Origin: Nocardioides jensenii JCM 1364 = NBRC 14755
GTDB lineage: Bacteria > Actinomycetota > Actinomycetes > Propionibacteriales > Nocardioidaceae
Assembly (NCBI RefSeq): GCF_001552535.1
Contig: NZ_BCRJ01000059.1
Location: 1-64,000, forward strand
Direction: 5' to 3'
Length of the DNA stretch: 64,000 nt
This document shows positions 25,192 to 35,420 of this stretch, piece by piece. The position numbers and the translations under genes are program-made. Every line of letters begins with the position of its first letter. Positions within the stretch are counted from its first letter, which is position 1. Under the pieces are notes generated by a model. The model saw nothing but the letters and a program-made list of their open reading frames with translations. It made no database searches and was not told where the DNA came from.

Positions 25192-26199
25192 ATGAAGGCC
25201 ATCGGCATCAAGTTCGGCATCTTCAGCCTGATCTCGATCCTGCTGTTCATCGCGCTCTACAACACGATGACCAACAAGGTCGACGGCGACACCAAGACGC
25301 TCTACGCGGAGTTCACGAACATCAGTGGCCTGCGCACCGGTGACGACGTACGCATCTCAGGCGTCAAGGTCGGCCGCGTCGAGGGCGTCGAGGTCAAGGA
25401 CAACCGCACCGCCCAGGTCGAGTTCACCGTCCAGGACAGCCAGAAGGTCAGCGACACCACCCGTGTGGTCATGCGCTACCAGAACCTGCTGGGCCAGAAG
25501 TACCTTGCGCTGACTCCCGGTGCCCAGCCCGGCAAGCGGCTCGAGGACGGCGACAAGATCGGCCTGAACCGCACCCGCCCGGGATTCGACCTGACCGCGC
25601 TCCTGAACGGGTTCGAGCCGCTGTTCAACGTCCTCTCGCCCAAGGATCTCAACACCCTGGCCACCAACATCGTCTCCGTCCTCCAGGGTGAGTCGGGCAG
25701 CGTGGAGTCGTTGCTCTCCGAGACCGCCGAGCTGACCACGTTCCTGGCCGACAAGGACCAGGTCTTCGGGGAGGTCGTGGAGAACCTCACCCCGGTCATC
25801 GACAACCTGGCCGCCAACTCCGACGAGTTCGACACAGCCCTGGTCGAGCTGCGCGAGCTGGCCACCGAGCTGAACAAGGGCAGTGGTCAGTTCTTCGGGG
25901 CCCTGGACAACATCGGCACCAACCTCGACTCGACCACCAGCCTGGTCAACGACCTGCGGCCGACGATCGCGGCGGACATCCGCTCGTTGCGCCGCCTGGG
26001 CGCCACGATCGGACGGGGCACACCCGTGATCGAGAACGCCCTCGACGCCCTCCCGCAGCTGGTCGGTGCGTTCGTGCGCTCGCAGTCCTACGGCAGCCAC
26101 CTGCAGGTCTACCCGTGTTCCTTCGGCATCAAGCTGCTGGGGGACAAGACGACCTGGCTCGGCAACCCGAACCGCCCACACTCGGAGGCCTGCCGATGA
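25192..26199 (+). CDS. Mce-family protein B (first mce operon)
   Basis: A 335-residue Mce protein. It has an N-terminal membrane helix (about 5-23, FGIFSLISILLFIALYN), an MCE domain with VRISGVKVGRVEGVEV and RYQNLLGQKYLALTPG, then FDLTALLNGFEPLFNVL, a mark of MceB proteins, and a helical region ending with a Cys-containing tail. The ATG at 25192 is one base after the upstream stop and is served by GGCAGGGGG. It should join the other five Mce proteins in a hetero-hexameric tunnel. Confidence 0.93.
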   Translation: MKAIGIKFGIFSLISILLFIALYNTMTNKVDGDTKTLYAEFTNISGLRTGDDVRISGVKVGRVEGVEVKDNRTAQVEFTVQDSQKVSDTTRVVMRYQNLLGQKYLALTPGAQPGKRLEDGDKIGLNRTRPGFDLTALLNGFEPLFNVLSPKDLNTLATNIVSVLQGESGSVESLLSETAELTTFLADKDQVFGEVVENLTPVIDNLAANSDEFDTALVELRELATELNKGSGQFFGALDNIGTNLDSTTSLVNDLRPTIAADIRSLRRLGATIGRGTPVIENALDALPQLVGAFVRSQSYGSHLQVYPCSFGIKLLGDKTTWLGNPNRPHSEACR

Positions 26200-27170
26200 A
26201 CATCGCCAAGACTCCCGAGAACTACCGCCGCATCGGCCTGATGGGCGCGGCCGTGGTCGCGATCCTGGCCGCGCTGATCATGGCGACCACCATCTTCCCG
26301 TTCGGCTCGAACACCTACACCGCCGAGCTCGAGCACTCGGCCGGCCTCCGGGTGGGTGAAGAGGTGCAGGTCGCCGGGGTCGGTGTGGGTGAGATCCGCA
26401 AGATCGAGCTCGACGGGCAACACGTCAAGGTGGAGTTCACCGTCGACAAGGACATCGACCTCGGCAAGAACACGACCGCCGAGGTCAAGGTGGCCACCCT
26501 GTTGGGCACGCACTTCCTGCTGCTCTCCCCGGCCGGGAACGGTGAGCTCACCCACGAGCACATCCCGTTGGCCCAGACCCGCGTGCCCTTCAACCTCCAG
26601 GACGTCATCAACGAGACCGGCGACCTGTCGCAGAAGCTGGACGTCGACACGATCCGCAAGGCACTCAACACGGTGGCCAAGACGATGGATGCCTCGCGTG
26701 AGGAGTTCATCCCCGCGCTGAAGGGCATCTCGGAGCTCTCCGAGATGTTCGCCAACCGCTCCGACGACCTCGGCACGCTGCTCGAGTCGACGAGCACCTT
26801 CAGCGAGCAGCTGGCCAATAGCAGTGACGACATCACGGTGCTGATGAAGCAGGCCAACGTGTTGATGGGCGAGCTGCTGACCCGTCGTCAGGCGATCCAC
26901 AACCTCCTCGTGGACCTGCGGGCGATCGGCACCCAGCTGACCAGCCTGATGAAGGAGAACCGCGACGAGGTCGGTCCCATGCTCGACAACCTGAACACCA
27001 CGATCACGCTGTTGACCCGCAACCACGCCAAACTCGGTCAGGTCGCGGAGCTGCTCGGCCCCACGGCCCGCTACTTCGCCAACGCCACCGGTGCCGGTTC
27101 CTGGCTCGACCAGTACATGCCCGGAGCCACACCGGACAATCTCCGGTGCGCGCTGAAAGGGGCATGCTGA
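26196..27170 (+). CDS. Mce-family protein C (first mce operon)
   Basis: A 324-residue Mce protein. It has one N-terminal membrane helix (about 13-36), an MCE domain with VQVAGVGVGEIRKIEL and LLGTHFLLLSPAGNGEL, the FNLQDVINETGDL segment, and then a long helical part. Two cysteines close the C-terminus (LRCALKGAC). It overlaps MceB by ATGA and MceD by TGATG, so production of the set is strictly coupled. Confidence 0.93.
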   Translation: MNIAKTPENYRRIGLMGAAVVAILAALIMATTIFPFGSNTYTAELEHSAGLRVGEEVQVAGVGVGEIRKIELDGQHVKVEFTVDKDIDLGKNTTAEVKVATLLGTHFLLLSPAGNGELTHEHIPLAQTRVPFNLQDVINETGDLSQKLDVDTIRKALNTVAKTMDASREEFIPALKGISELSEMFANRSDDLGTLLESTSTFSEQLANSSDDITVLMKQANVLMGELLTRRQAIHNLLVDLRAIGTQLTSLMKENRDEVGPMLDNLNTTITLLTRNHAKLGQVAELLGPTARYFANATGAGSWLDQYMPGATPDNLRCALKGAC

Positions 27171-28243
27171 TGCGCTCCTCGTTCGCACACGTCGCCCGGT
27201 TGGTCGTCGTACTCGCCCTGCTGCTGGCCGGTCTCACCGGCTGCGGGCCCTTCGGCAAGGAGAAGACGACGATCACCGTCGAGCTCTCCAACAGTGCCGG
27301 GCTGTTCGTCGGCAACGACGTCGGTGTGCTCGGCGTGCCGGTGGGCGAGGTCACCAAGATCGAGCCCCACGGCGACCGGGTCTCAGTCAGCATCGAGGTC
27401 GACCCTGACGTGAAGATTCCCGCCGACGCGGGCGCCGTGGTCGTCTCCCGGTCGATGGCCACCGACCGGTACGTCGAACTCACGCCGGTCTACAAGAGCG
27501 GTCCGGTGATGAAGTCGGGCGCCGAGATCGACCAGGCCAAGACCCGCACCCCGGTCGAGTGGGACGAGGTGCTCGACGCCATCGACGTCCTCGCCGAGGG
27601 GCTCAACGGCAAGGGCAAGAACAGCAAGCCGCTCAAGCGGCTGCTCGACAAGACCGCGGCCTCCCTCGACGGCAACGGCAAGGTGATCCGCAGCACGATC
27701 ACCAACCTGGTCAACGGCACCGGCGCGTTCGCCGAGCACAGCGACGCCTTCGCCACGACGCTGGCGAACCTGGACACGCTGACCGCCTCGATCGCCAAGA
27801 ACGACAAGCTGGCCCGCACCTTCATCAAGAACATCTCCGCCACGACCAACCTGGTGCGTGACGAGCGGATCAACCTGCAGACCGCGGTCGACAGCCTCAG
27901 CGAGACGATCAGTCTGCTGGCGATCTTCGTCAAGCACCACAAGGGCGACATGCGATCGGCCGTGTCCAACATCGAGGACCTCTCCCAGCGCATCCTCAAG
28001 CACAAGGGATCCCTCGGCGAGTTCCTCGAGGTGATGCCGGTCGCGATGGAGAACCTGGGCCGCGCGATCAACGACCGCAAGCGCCTCGACATCCGCCTTC
28101 CGATCGACAAGCTGCTGCCCGGCACCGAGCTCATCCACGCGCTGTGCGGGCTGGTCCCGGGGCCACTGTGCGAGGCCCTCTCCGGTGCTCAGGACATCGG
28201 CCGTGTGATCGACATCCTGCTCGGAAGGGGGAACCAGCCGTGA
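27170..28243 (+). CDS. Mce-family protein D with a lipobox (first mce operon)
   Basis: A 357-residue Mce protein. The N-terminus reads as a lipoprotein signal: LTGC with the Cys at 25, after a hydrophobic run. This is unusual for the D position, where a plain membrane helix is normal, and the Mce4D of this window has no such Cys. The MCE domain follows with VGVLGVPVGEVTKIEP and SMATDRYVELTPVY, then VEWDEVLDAIDVLAEGLNG and a helical tail. The ATG at 27170 is chosen over one at 27164 because AAAGGGG is then well spaced. Confidence 0.9.
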   Translation: MRSSFAHVARLVVVLALLLAGLTGCGPFGKEKTTITVELSNSAGLFVGNDVGVLGVPVGEVTKIEPHGDRVSVSIEVDPDVKIPADAGAVVVSRSMATDRYVELTPVYKSGPVMKSGAEIDQAKTRTPVEWDEVLDAIDVLAEGLNGKGKNSKPLKRLLDKTAASLDGNGKVIRSTITNLVNGTGAFAEHSDAFATTLANLDTLTASIAKNDKLARTFIKNISATTNLVRDERINLQTAVDSLSETISLLAIFVKHHKGDMRSAVSNIEDLSQRILKHKGSLGEFLEVMPVAMENLGRAINDRKRLDIRLPIDKLLPGTELIHALCGLVPGPLCEALSGAQDIGRVIDILLGRGNQP

Positions 28244-29256
28244 GTCGTCCAGGTCGTCTCCCTCTGATGCGGATCCTTGCATTGCTCGTCGCCGCCCTTC
28301 TGGCCGCGACCGGTTGCTCGGCACTCAATGCCGAGAACATCCCGGTCTCCACGGGGGTGGAGAACCCCTATCAGGTGACCGTGGCGTTCCCCGACGCCCT
28401 GAACCTGGCCAACGGTGCCGCGGTGAAGATCGACGGCGCCACCGTGGGACGGGTCGAGGAGGTCGCCACCGCCGACTTCCAGGCCCGCGTCACCCTGAAC
28501 ATGGACGGCAAGACCAAGCTTCCCGAGGACACGCTGTTCCGGCTCCGTCCCACCACGGCGCTCGGTGAACTCTTCGTGGAGGTGATCCGCGGCAAGAGTC
28601 CCCAGCTGCTCAAGGACGGCGCGGCGATCACCATCGACCAGACGCGGTCGGCACCGACCGTCGAGGACGGTCTGGCCGCGGCGTCACTGCTGATCAACGG
28701 CGGCAGCCTCAGCCAGATCAAGACGATCGTCAACGAGGTCAACACCGCACTCGACGGACGCACCGGGACCGTGCGTGACTTCATCAACAACACCGAGTCC
28801 CTGGTCGGCACGCTCAACGACAGCAAGACCGACATCGACGTCTTCCTGACCGCGTTGGCACGCACCTCCAAGCTGCTCAACGCTCGCGAGGCGCAGATCA
28901 ACCGTGCGCTCAAGCTGGCGGGTCCGGTGGCGAAGGTGGTTCGACGCAACAGTGGCCGGATCACCTCACTCCTCCAGGAGCTGCAGGGGATGAGCAAGAA
29001 GGTCGACGGGCTGGTCACCGCCACCAAGGGCGACATCAGCGCGTCGGCGGCCGAGATCGGTCCCGTGCTCGACACGCTCCAGAACAACAAGGCCCAGGCC
29101 AAGACCATGCTGATCAAGGCGACCGAGCTGGCCGGGTTGATCGATCGGGCCGTGCCCACCGAATACCTCAACCTCGCGCTCGAGATGCGGCTCAGTGGCG
29201 ACTTCGGTCTGCCCACTCCCGGTGCTCGTACGACGACCGAGCGGGGGCAGCAGTGA
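28240..29256 (+). CDS. Mce-family lipoprotein E (first mce operon)
   Basis: A 338-residue Mce protein of the LprK/MceE type. The lipobox is ATGC with Cys at 26. The MCE domain has VKIDGATVGRVEEVAT and LRPTTALGELFVEVIRG; a long helical domain follows (TVEDGLAAASLLINGG onwards). The GTG start overlaps the MceD stop (GTGA) and is preceded by GGAAGGGGG. It should be anchored in the outer face of the membrane and share the Mce complex. Confidence 0.92.
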   Translation: MSRPGRLPLMRILALLVAALLAATGCSALNAENIPVSTGVENPYQVTVAFPDALNLANGAAVKIDGATVGRVEEVATADFQARVTLNMDGKTKLPEDTLFRLRPTTALGELFVEVIRGKSPQLLKDGAAITIDQTRSAPTVEDGLAAASLLINGGSLSQIKTIVNEVNTALDGRTGTVRDFINNTESLVGTLNDSKTDIDVFLTALARTSKLLNAREAQINRALKLAGPVAKVVRRNSGRITSLLQELQGMSKKVDGLVTATKGDISASAAEIGPVLDTLQNNKAQAKTMLIKATELAGLIDRAVPTEYLNLALEMRLSGDFGLPTPGARTTTERGQQ

Positions 29257-30359
29257 AGAACAAGAAGGCCGCCAAGGCCTCACTCGGGAAGCTGATCTTC
29301 GGCGCAGCCGTGCTGGCCGGCGTCCTGGTCCTGTGCCTGATCCTGATCTTCGCGTGGATCCTGCAGGCGCCGCTCGGCAAGGACCAGGATGAGATCACCG
29401 TGACGATGCCGCGCACCGGTGGCCTCTTCGAGGGGTCCTCGGCGAGCTATCGCGGCGTCGAGGTCGGCGAGGTCAAGAGCATCGTGCTCGACGGCAAGGG
29501 CGTGAAGGTCACCGTCAAGCTCAAGTCCGACGTCCAGATCCCCCAGGACGTGGAGGCCAAGGTCCGCTCACTCTCGCCGGTCGGCGAGCAGTACATCGAC
29601 TTCCGGCCCCGCACCACGGGCGGTCCCTACCTCGCCGACGGTGACCGGGTCACCGCGACCGCGGAGGACCTCCCGGTCTCGATCGCGAAGATGGTCAGCG
29701 GCCTCCAGGCCGCGATGCGTCAGGTCGACCCCGACAAGGTGCGCTCGGTCCTGCACGAGATCAACACCGCGTTCGACGGCAGCGGCGAGGAGCTGCGTCA
29801 GCTGCTCGCCAACACGGAGACCCTCCTCGACACCGTCGACACCACGTGGCCGACGGCCGAGAAGGTCTTGACCCAGGGGCGCACGACGCTGAAGATCTTC
29901 GCCGACAACCGGCAGCTGCTGACGGACTTCGCCGCATCCGCGGCCACGGTGGGCACCTGGTTCCTGCAGTGGAACCCACAGCTGCGTGAGGTGCTCACTC
30001 GGATGCCCGGTGACCTGGCCGACGTGATGGTGCTGATCGACGGTGTCGACCACCGCCTGCCCGGCCTGCTGAAGAACGTCAACCCGCTGACCAAGTTCCT
30101 GGCCCTGCGCGGACCGCACCTGCAGGCCACGCTGTCGATGACGCCCTACGGCCTGGGCCGCTTCGCGAGCGTCATGTACAACGGCTACATGAACGTCACG
30201 GCCAGCCTGGAGGAGACCCCGTCGATCTGCACCTACGTCGACAACAAGGGTGACCCGATGGAGGGCACCGGCGGTCGCGATCTCTATCTGAACGGCCACT
30301 GCGGCGATGGCGCTCCGTGGCGCGGGGCGAACCACGCGCCCCCGGCGTTGACTCGCTGA
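29253..30359 (+). CDS. Mce-family protein F (first mce operon)
   Basis: A 368-residue Mce protein, the last of the operon. A membrane helix at about 14-37 (FGAAVLAGVLVLCLILIFAW) is followed by an MCE domain with ASYRGVEVGEVKSIVL and LSPVGEQYIDFRP, the F-type signature. The C-terminal helical part ends with a Cys-bearing segment (SICTYVDNKGD). It overlaps MceE by GTGA. No Mce-associated genes follow, unlike the second operon; the next gene is convergent, 13 bases on. Confidence 0.93.
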   Translation: MKNKKAAKASLGKLIFGAAVLAGVLVLCLILIFAWILQAPLGKDQDEITVTMPRTGGLFEGSSASYRGVEVGEVKSIVLDGKGVKVTVKLKSDVQIPQDVEAKVRSLSPVGEQYIDFRPRTTGGPYLADGDRVTATAEDLPVSIAKMVSGLQAAMRQVDPDKVRSVLHEINTAFDGSGEELRQLLANTETLLDTVDTTWPTAEKVLTQGRTTLKIFADNRQLLTDFAASAATVGTWFLQWNPQLREVLTRMPGDLADVMVLIDGVDHRLPGLLKNVNPLTKFLALRGPHLQATLSMTPYGLGRFASVMYNGYMNVTASLEETPSICTYVDNKGDPMEGTGGRDLYLNGHCGDGAPWRGANHAPPALTR

Positions 30360-30372
30360 GCCCCGCTCAGCG

Positions 30373-30912
30373 TCAGCGGCGCCGGTCGGGCTGGACCCGC
30401 AGGGCGGTCAGGGTGGTGGCCAGCATGCGGTAGTGGCCGACCAGCATGAGCAGCTCCACGCTGGTGCGCTCGTCGAGGTGGTCACGCACTCGTGCCCAGG
30501 CGGCGTCCGACAGGTCGGCGTCGCGCAGCAGCTCGTCGGTGGTGGCGAGGAGCATCGCGTCGCGCTCCGGCCATGCGTGGGTGCCGCGATCGGCCAACGC
30601 CTCGATCTCGGGCGCGGTCAACCCCGCCTTGCGGCCGAGGCCCTCGTGCTGGCCCCATTCGTACGCCGAGCCGGCCCGGGCCGCGACGCGCAGGATGACC
30701 AGCTCGGTCTCCCGGCGAGGGAGGCGACCGCCGGGCATCAGCCGTCCCGCGAAGTGCAACCACCCCCAGAACAGCCGACGGTTGCGGCCCAGGGTCAGGA
30801 ACACCGCGGGCGGCTCGGTGCCCGAGACCCGGCCGGCCAACCGGGAGAACGCCCAGATTGCCGGGCCGACCTCGCGGACGCCACCGGGGGACAGTCGTGC
30901 CTGCGGGCTCAC
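30373..30912 (-). CDS. Carboxymuconolactone decarboxylase-family (AhpD-like) protein
   Basis: A 179-residue all-helical protein of the CMD/AhpD superfamily. The typical segment is RRETELVILRVAARAGSAYEWGQHEGLG, with the family's His, but the CxxC of peroxidase-linked AhpD is absent, so it is not a thiol peroxidase partner. Family members are decarboxylases or of unknown role. The start overlaps the SDR stop (ATGA). It is the last gene of an operon with an SDR and a phospholipase-D-like protein. Confidence 0.83.
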   Translation of the reverse strand: MSPQARLSPGGVREVGPAIWAFSRLAGRVSGTEPPAVFLTLGRNRRLFWGWLHFAGRLMPGGRLPRRETELVILRVAARAGSAYEWGQHEGLGRKAGLTAPEIEALADRGTHAWPERDAMLLATTDELLRDADLSDAAWARVRDHLDERTSVELLMLVGHYRMLATTLTALRVQPDRRR

Positions 30913-31808
30913 GCAGTGCCACCGGTGCGACGGGCCCTGCCCACCGCGGGAAGCGCCTTGTTGGCGCCCGCGTTCATCACCCGCATCGCGACGACGTACG
31001 CCGGCGAGCAGTGCCGCTGCAGGAAGTGGATGAACCGGATGTCGTTGGAGGTGTAGACCCAGTACTTGTTGCGGCGTACCCCGTCGAGGATCGCCGAGGC
31101 CGCCACGTCGGGACTGACCGCGCGCTTGCGGAAGTGGGCATGGGCCCGCTCGAAGGACGGTGTCGACTTGTCCACGCCGGCGATGTCGATGGTCTCGGTG
31201 AGGCCGGTGTCGACGCCGCCCGGACAGACCAGGCTGACCCCGATCCGGTGTCGCCGCAGGTCGAAGCGGAGGACCTCAGAGACGCCGCGCAGCCCGAACT
31301 TGCTGGCCGAGTAGGCCGCGTGCCACGGCATCCCGATGATGCCGGCAGCCGAGGAGACGTTGACCAGGTGACCGGGGCGCCCGGACTCGATCATCGGGGG
31401 GATCAGCTCCTCGATGACGTGGATCGGGCCCATCAGGTTGACGTCGACCAGCTTGCGCCACTGGTCGTGCTCGAGGGACTGGACGGTTCCCCACGACGAG
31501 ATCCCGGCGACGTTCATGACGACGTCCATGGCCCCGTGGGCGGCGGTCAGCCGGGTGGCCAGGGCCGCCACTGCTGGATAGTCGCTGATGTCGACCGCCT
31601 CGGTGAACGGCACCGAACCGCCGCTGGCGCGGATTTCGGCGGCCGTGGCCGCGAGCTCGTCGGTGTTGCGGTCGGTGAGGAAGACCGAAGCCCCCTCGGA
31701 GGCGGCCAGGAGAGCGCAGGACCTGCCGATTCCGCTGGCCGCACCGGTGACGAAGATCTTCTTGCCGGACAGGTCCCGAAAGGAAGAGCTGAAGGGGCGG
31801 CGGAACAT
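30909..31808 (-). CDS. SDR-family oxidoreductase
   Basis: A 299-residue classical SDR. It has [10 protein letters not shown] near residues 20-30, [10 protein letters not shown] in the NNAG position (first Asn replaced by Met-Asn-Val order) and YSASKFG with the catalytic Tyr/Lys. The C-terminal 60 residues extend beyond the usual 250 and include [16 protein letters not shown], as in long-chain SDRs of lipid metabolism. AGGAG precedes the ATG. It lies 19 bases after the phospholipase-D-like gene and overlaps the CMD-like gene. The substrate is unknown; a lipid or sterol is plausible from context. Confidence 0.88.
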   Translation of the reverse strand: MFRRPFSSSFRDLSGKKIFVTGAASGIGRSCALLAASEGASVFLTDRNTDELAATAAEIRASGGSVPFTEAVDISDYPAVAALATRLTAAHGAMDVVMNVAGISSWGTVQSLEHDQWRKLVDVNLMGPIHVIEELIPPMIESGRPGHLVNVSSAAGIIGMPWHAAYSASKFGLRGVSEVLRFDLRRHRIGVSLVCPGGVDTGLTETIDIAGVDKSTPSFERAHAHFRKRAVSPDVAASAILDGVRRNKYWVYTSNDIRFIHFLQRHCSPAYVVAMRVMNAGANKALPAVGRARRTGGTA

Positions 31809-31827
31809 GTGTCTCCTGAGGTGGGGG

Positions 31828-33087
31828 TCAGAGAAGCGGCCGCAGCGGCGCCAGCACGGACTCGGTGAAGCGTCGGTAGATGTCGCGGGACTCCCATTCG
31901 TCCCGGGTCAGCTCGGCGCTGTTGGACAGGTCGACCTCGTAGATCTGCTCCATCGCCCGGGCCATGCCCGGGTCGATGATCTCGACGTTGATCTCGTAGT
32001 TGCCCTGCATGCTCAGCCGGTCGATGTTGGCGGTGCCGATGGTGGCCCAGCTGCCGTCGATGGTGGCCGTCTTGGCGTGCACCATGGCGTCCTTGAACCG
32101 GAAGATGCGCACGCCGGCGGCGATCAGCTGGCCGAAGTAGCCTCGGGAGATCCAGTCGGCCACGATGTGGTTCGACTTGGCCGGCACCAGCAGGCGTACG
32201 TCGACCCCACGCCGGGCCGCGTTCGCCAGGGCGTCGACGAAGTCCTGGTCAGGGATGAAGTAGGCGTGGGTGAGCCAGACGTTGTCGGTGGCCCGGTTGA
32301 TCGCCTCGAGATACATCGAGCGGATCGGGAACATCCACAGTCGCGGCACGTTGCGGTGGAAGCGGATCCTGGGCTCCCACTGCGACGCGGTCTCCAGCAG
32401 GAGGGGGCGTTCGCTGGCCCGGAAGCGCTTGCGTCGGTAGAGGTTCCAGAAGTCGGCGAACGCACGCTTGAGGTCCCACACACCGGGCCCGGTGATGCGG
32501 CAGTGGGTGTCGCGCCACTCGGTGGCGTAGGGGGTGCCGATGTTGTAGCCGCCCACGAACCCGACCTCGTCGTCGACGACGAGGATCTTGCGGTGGTCGC
32601 GGCCGTAGTGGCGGAGGTCGAAGAACCGGAGCCCGGCGTTGTAGACCGGGAAGCGCAGCACCTTCAGCCGGGGGCTGAAGTTCTTGAACGTCGGCTTCAC
32701 CACGATGTTGGCGAACGCGTCGTAGATGATGTGCACGTCGACGCCGCGCTCGGCCGCCTCGGTCAGGGCCTGCTTGAACCGCTCGCCGACCTCGTCGCCC
32801 TTCCAGATGTAGGTCTCGAAGAGGATCTGGCGCTTGGCCCCGTCGATCGCCGCCAGCATGTCGTCGTACAGGTCCTGGCCGAAGGTGTACGTCGTCACCG
32901 TGCCGTCGCCCACCTCGACCGTGCTCGGGCTGGTCGTCGGGAACGGCTTGGGCTTCTTGTTCCGGCGCCGATAGGAGTCGACCAGGGTCAGACCCATCGC
33001 GAGCAGGAGCTGCGCGCCGAAGAAGGACAGCAGAGTTCGCCGCACGTAGGTGAGCAGCCGATCCCGGCTGCGGACTGTTCGGGGCAC
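31828..33087 (-). CDS. Phospholipase D/cardiolipin synthase-family protein
   Basis: A 419-residue protein with two HKD motifs. The first is [20 protein letters not shown]; the second is [21 protein letters not shown] hydrophobic stretch near residues 14-30 ([19 protein letters not shown]) can anchor it. The layout fits cardiolipin synthases, which join two phospholipid head groups. Upstream the frame stays open antisense to uvrB, so the GTG at 33087 in the gap before uvrB is taken as start; no good ribosome site is seen. It heads the operon with the SDR and CMD genes. Confidence 0.87.
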   Translation of the reverse strand: MPRTVRSRDRLLTYVRRTLLSFFGAQLLLAMGLTLVDSYRRRNKKPKPFPTTSPSTVEVGDGTVTTYTFGQDLYDDMLAAIDGAKRQILFETYIWKGDEVGERFKQALTEAAERGVDVHIIYDAFANIVVKPTFKNFSPRLKVLRFPVYNAGLRFFDLRHYGRDHRKILVVDDEVGFVGGYNIGTPYATEWRDTHCRITGPGVWDLKRAFADFWNLYRRKRFRASERPLLLETASQWEPRIRFHRNVPRLWMFPIRSMYLEAINRATDNVWLTHAYFIPDQDFVDALANAARRGVDVRLLVPAKSNHIVADWISRGYFGQLIAAGVRIFRFKDAMVHAKTATIDGSWATIGTANIDRLSMQGNYEINVEIIDPGMARAMEQIYEVDLSNSAELTRDEWESRDIYRRFTESVLAPLRPLL

Positions 33088-33137
33088 GGCGTCAATGTAG
33101 CCGCTCCTCGGGCGGACGCGTTGTCGGTGCCGGTGGT

Positions 33138-33143
33138 TAGGCT
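33138..33143 (+). promoter_or_regulatory. Leaderless -10 box of uvrB
   Basis: TAGGCT ends seven bases before the uvrB ATG at 33151, which has no ribosome site. No LexA box is seen in the 63-base gap. Confidence 0.45.
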
Positions 33144-33150
33144 GGACGAC

Positions 33151-35274
33151 ATGCGACCAGTGACCGATCTCGAGCGTCGGGTGGCGCCGTTCGAAGTGAT
33201 CTCCGACTACCAGCCGGCGGGCGACCAACCGGCGGCGATCAAGGAGATCTCCGCCCGGGTGCGCGACGGCGTCGACGACGTCGTCCTGCTGGGCGCCACC
33301 GGCACCGGCAAGACAGCGACCGTGGCCTGGGTGGCCGAGGAGCTGCAGCGACCGTTGCTGGTCCTCCAGCCCAACAAGACGCTGGCCGCGCAGTTCGCCA
33401 ACGAGCTGCGCTCGCTGTTCCCCAACAACGCCGTCGAGTACTTCGTCAGCTACTACGACTACTACCAGCCCGAGGCCTACGTCCCGCAGACCGACACCTA
33501 CATCGAGAAGGACTCCTCGATCAACGAGGAGGTCGAGCGGCTGCGGCACTCCGCGACCAACTCGCTGCTGACCCGGCGCGACGTCATCGTGGTCTCGACC
33601 GTCTCGTGCATCTACGGTCTCGGCACCCCCCAGGAGTACGTCGACCGCATGCTCCGGTTGCGTGTCGGTGAGGAGCACGACCGCGACTCGATCCTGCGAC
33701 GACTCGTCGAGATCCAGTACACCCGAAACGACCTGGCCTTCACCCGCGGCACGTTCCGGGTGCGCGGCGACACCCTCGAGATCTTCCCGGTCTACGAAGA
33801 GCTGGCGGTGCGCATCGAGTTCTTCGGCGACGAGGTCGAGCGGTTGATGACGCTGCACCCGATCAGTGGCGAGGTGATCACCGACGACCAGGAGCTCTAC
33901 GTCTTCCCGGCCACCCACTATGTGGCCGGGCCGGAGCGCATGGAGCGTGCGATCAACGGCATCGAGGCCGAGCTGACCGACCAGCTGGCCACCTTCGAGC
34001 GCCAGGGCAAGCTGCTCGAGGCGCAGCGGTTGCGGATGAGGACGACGTACGACATCGAGATGATGCGCCAGGTCGGGTCCTGCTCGGGCATCGAGAACTA
34101 CTCGATGCACATCGACGGCCGAGCCCGTGGCACCGCGCCCAACTGTCTGCTCGACTACTTCCCCGAGGACTTCATGCTGGTCGTCGACGAGTCCCATGTC
34201 GCGGTGCCGCAGATCGGTGGCATGTACGAAGGCGACATGTCCCGCAAGCGCAACCTCGTCGAGCACGGCTTCCGTCTCCCCAGCGCGATGGACAACCGCC
34301 CCTTGAAGTGGGAGGAGTTCCTCGAGCGGATCGGTCAGACGATCTATCTCTCGGCCACCCCGGGCAACTACGAGCTCGACAAGGTGCAGGGCGATGTCGT
34401 CGAGCAGATCATCCGGCCGACCGGCCTGGTCGACCCCGAGGTCATCGTCAAGCCCACCAAGGGCCAGATCGACGACCTGATCCATGAGATCCGGACCCGC
34501 GCAGAGAAGAACGAGCGGGTGCTGGTGACCACCCTGACCAAGAAGATGTCCGAGGACCTCACCGACTACCTGCTCGACGCCGGCATCCGCACCCGCTACC
34601 TGCACAGCGAGGTCGACACCCTGCGCCGCATCGAGCTGCTGCGCGAGCTCCGCATGGGCGAGTACGACGTCCTGGTGGGCATCAACCTGCTGCGTGAGGG
34701 CCTCGACCTGCCCGAGGTGTCGCTGGTGGCGATCCTCGACGCCGACAAGGAGGGGTTCCTACGCTCCGACAAGTCGCTGATCCAGACCATCGGCCGTGCG
34801 GCGCGCAACGTGTCGGGCCAAGTGTTCATGTACGCCGACAAGGTCACCGACTCGATGGAGCGGGCGATCGACGAGACCAACCGACGTCGTGCCAAGCAGG
34901 TCGCCTACAACACCGAGCGTGGGCTCGACCCGCAGCCGCTGCGCAAGAAGATCGCCGACATCACCGACATGCTGGCCCGCGAGGACGAGAACACCCAGGA
35001 GCTGTTGCAGACCTGGGCCGACGTCGGTCAGAAGGGTCGGGCCGGGGGAGTGAAGCCGAAGGTAGCGCCGACCCCGTCCCTGTCCCGGATCCACGCCGAG
35101 GCTCCCGACACGTCGGGGATCCCCTCCAGCGACCTGGCCGAGCTGATCCAGGCACTGACCGACCAGATGAAGACCGCGGCTGCCGAGCTGCAGTTCGAGG
35201 TGGCCGCCCGTCTCCGCGACGAGATCTCCGACCTCAAGAAGGAGCTCCGCCAGATGATGGAGGCGACGAAGTGA
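33151..35274 (+). CDS. uvrB: Excinuclease ABC subunit B
   Basis: A 707-residue UvrB, full length. It is the damage-verifying helicase-like subunit of nucleotide excision repair, working with UvrA and UvrC. Walker A is GATGTGKT near 48-55. The beta-hairpin region has [11 protein letters not shown], the DEAD-like box is VVDESHV, and the helicase C-terminal motifs include [15 protein letters not shown] and QTIGRAARN. The UVR motif is at the C-terminus ([13 protein letters not shown]). It is divergent from the phospholipase-D-like gene. Confidence 0.97.
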   Translation: MRPVTDLERRVAPFEVISDYQPAGDQPAAIKEISARVRDGVDDVVLLGATGTGKTATVAWVAEELQRPLLVLQPNKTLAAQFANELRSLFPNNAVEYFVSYYDYYQPEAYVPQTDTYIEKDSSINEEVERLRHSATNSLLTRRDVIVVSTVSCIYGLGTPQEYVDRMLRLRVGEEHDRDSILRRLVEIQYTRNDLAFTRGTFRVRGDTLEIFPVYEELAVRIEFFGDEVERLMTLHPISGEVITDDQELYVFPATHYVAGPERMERAINGIEAELTDQLATFERQGKLLEAQRLRMRTTYDIEMMRQVGSCSGIENYSMHIDGRARGTAPNCLLDYFPEDFMLVVDESHVAVPQIGGMYEGDMSRKRNLVEHGFRLPSAMDNRPLKWEEFLERIGQTIYLSATPGNYELDKVQGDVVEQIIRPTGLVDPEVIVKPTKGQIDDLIHEIRTRAEKNERVLVTTLTKKMSEDLTDYLLDAGIRTRYLHSEVDTLRRIELLRELRMGEYDVLVGINLLREGLDLPEVSLVAILDADKEGFLRSDKSLIQTIGRAARNVSGQVFMYADKVTDSMERAIDETNRRRAKQVAYNTERGLDPQPLRKKIADITDMLAREDENTQELLQTWADVGQKGRAGGVKPKVAPTPSLSRIHAEAPDTSGIPSSDLAELIQALTDQMKTAAAELQFEVAARLRDEISDLKKELRQMMEATK

Positions 35275-35420
35275 GGAGGGAGCGCCGAGTGAGGAACGAG
35301 CTCGAGTGTTCCCGACGAGCGAGGAGCGCGCGAGCGAAGCGAGCGCCGGCGACGCGCTGAGCGCCTGGTACGCACGCTGGCGGCGTTCTCGTCACTCGTG
35401 GTGCGGCCTAGGGTGAGCGC
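35275..35420. other. Gap after uvrB with purine-rich GAGCG repeats
   Basis: About 146 bases containing low-complexity runs built on GAGCGAAGCGAGCGC and related pieces, often seen at gene borders in this kind of genome. No gene and no convincing perfect stem-loop is seen. The leaderless promoter of the next gene lies at its right end. Confidence 0.4.
35409..35414 (+). promoter_or_regulatory. Leaderless -10 box
   Basis: TAGGGT lies six bases before the ATG at 35421 of the MmcQ/YjbR gene, with no ribosome site. Confidence 0.45.

Noticed and set aside
31588-33150. Plus-strand open frame running into uvrB, suggesting a longer UvrB
   Set aside because: The extension is antisense to the SDR and PLD genes; the normal UvrB start [10 protein letters not shown] at 33151 has its own -10 box.
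33088-33150. LexA box before uvrB
   Set aside because: No TCGAAC/GTTCGA-like palindrome is present in the short divergent gap, although uvrB is often SOS-controlled.
33088-34605. Long minus-strand frame antisense to uvrB, joined to the phospholipase-D-like gene
   Set aside because: It is antisense to a highly conserved uvrB, its product is His/Asp/Val-rich low-quality sequence, and the PLD protein makes sense from the GTG at 33087.
35275-35420. GAGCG-rich repeats as a possible CRISPR or mobile repeat
   Set aside because: The units are short, irregular and direct, without spacers of fixed length; they resemble common low-complexity borders in GC-rich genomes.
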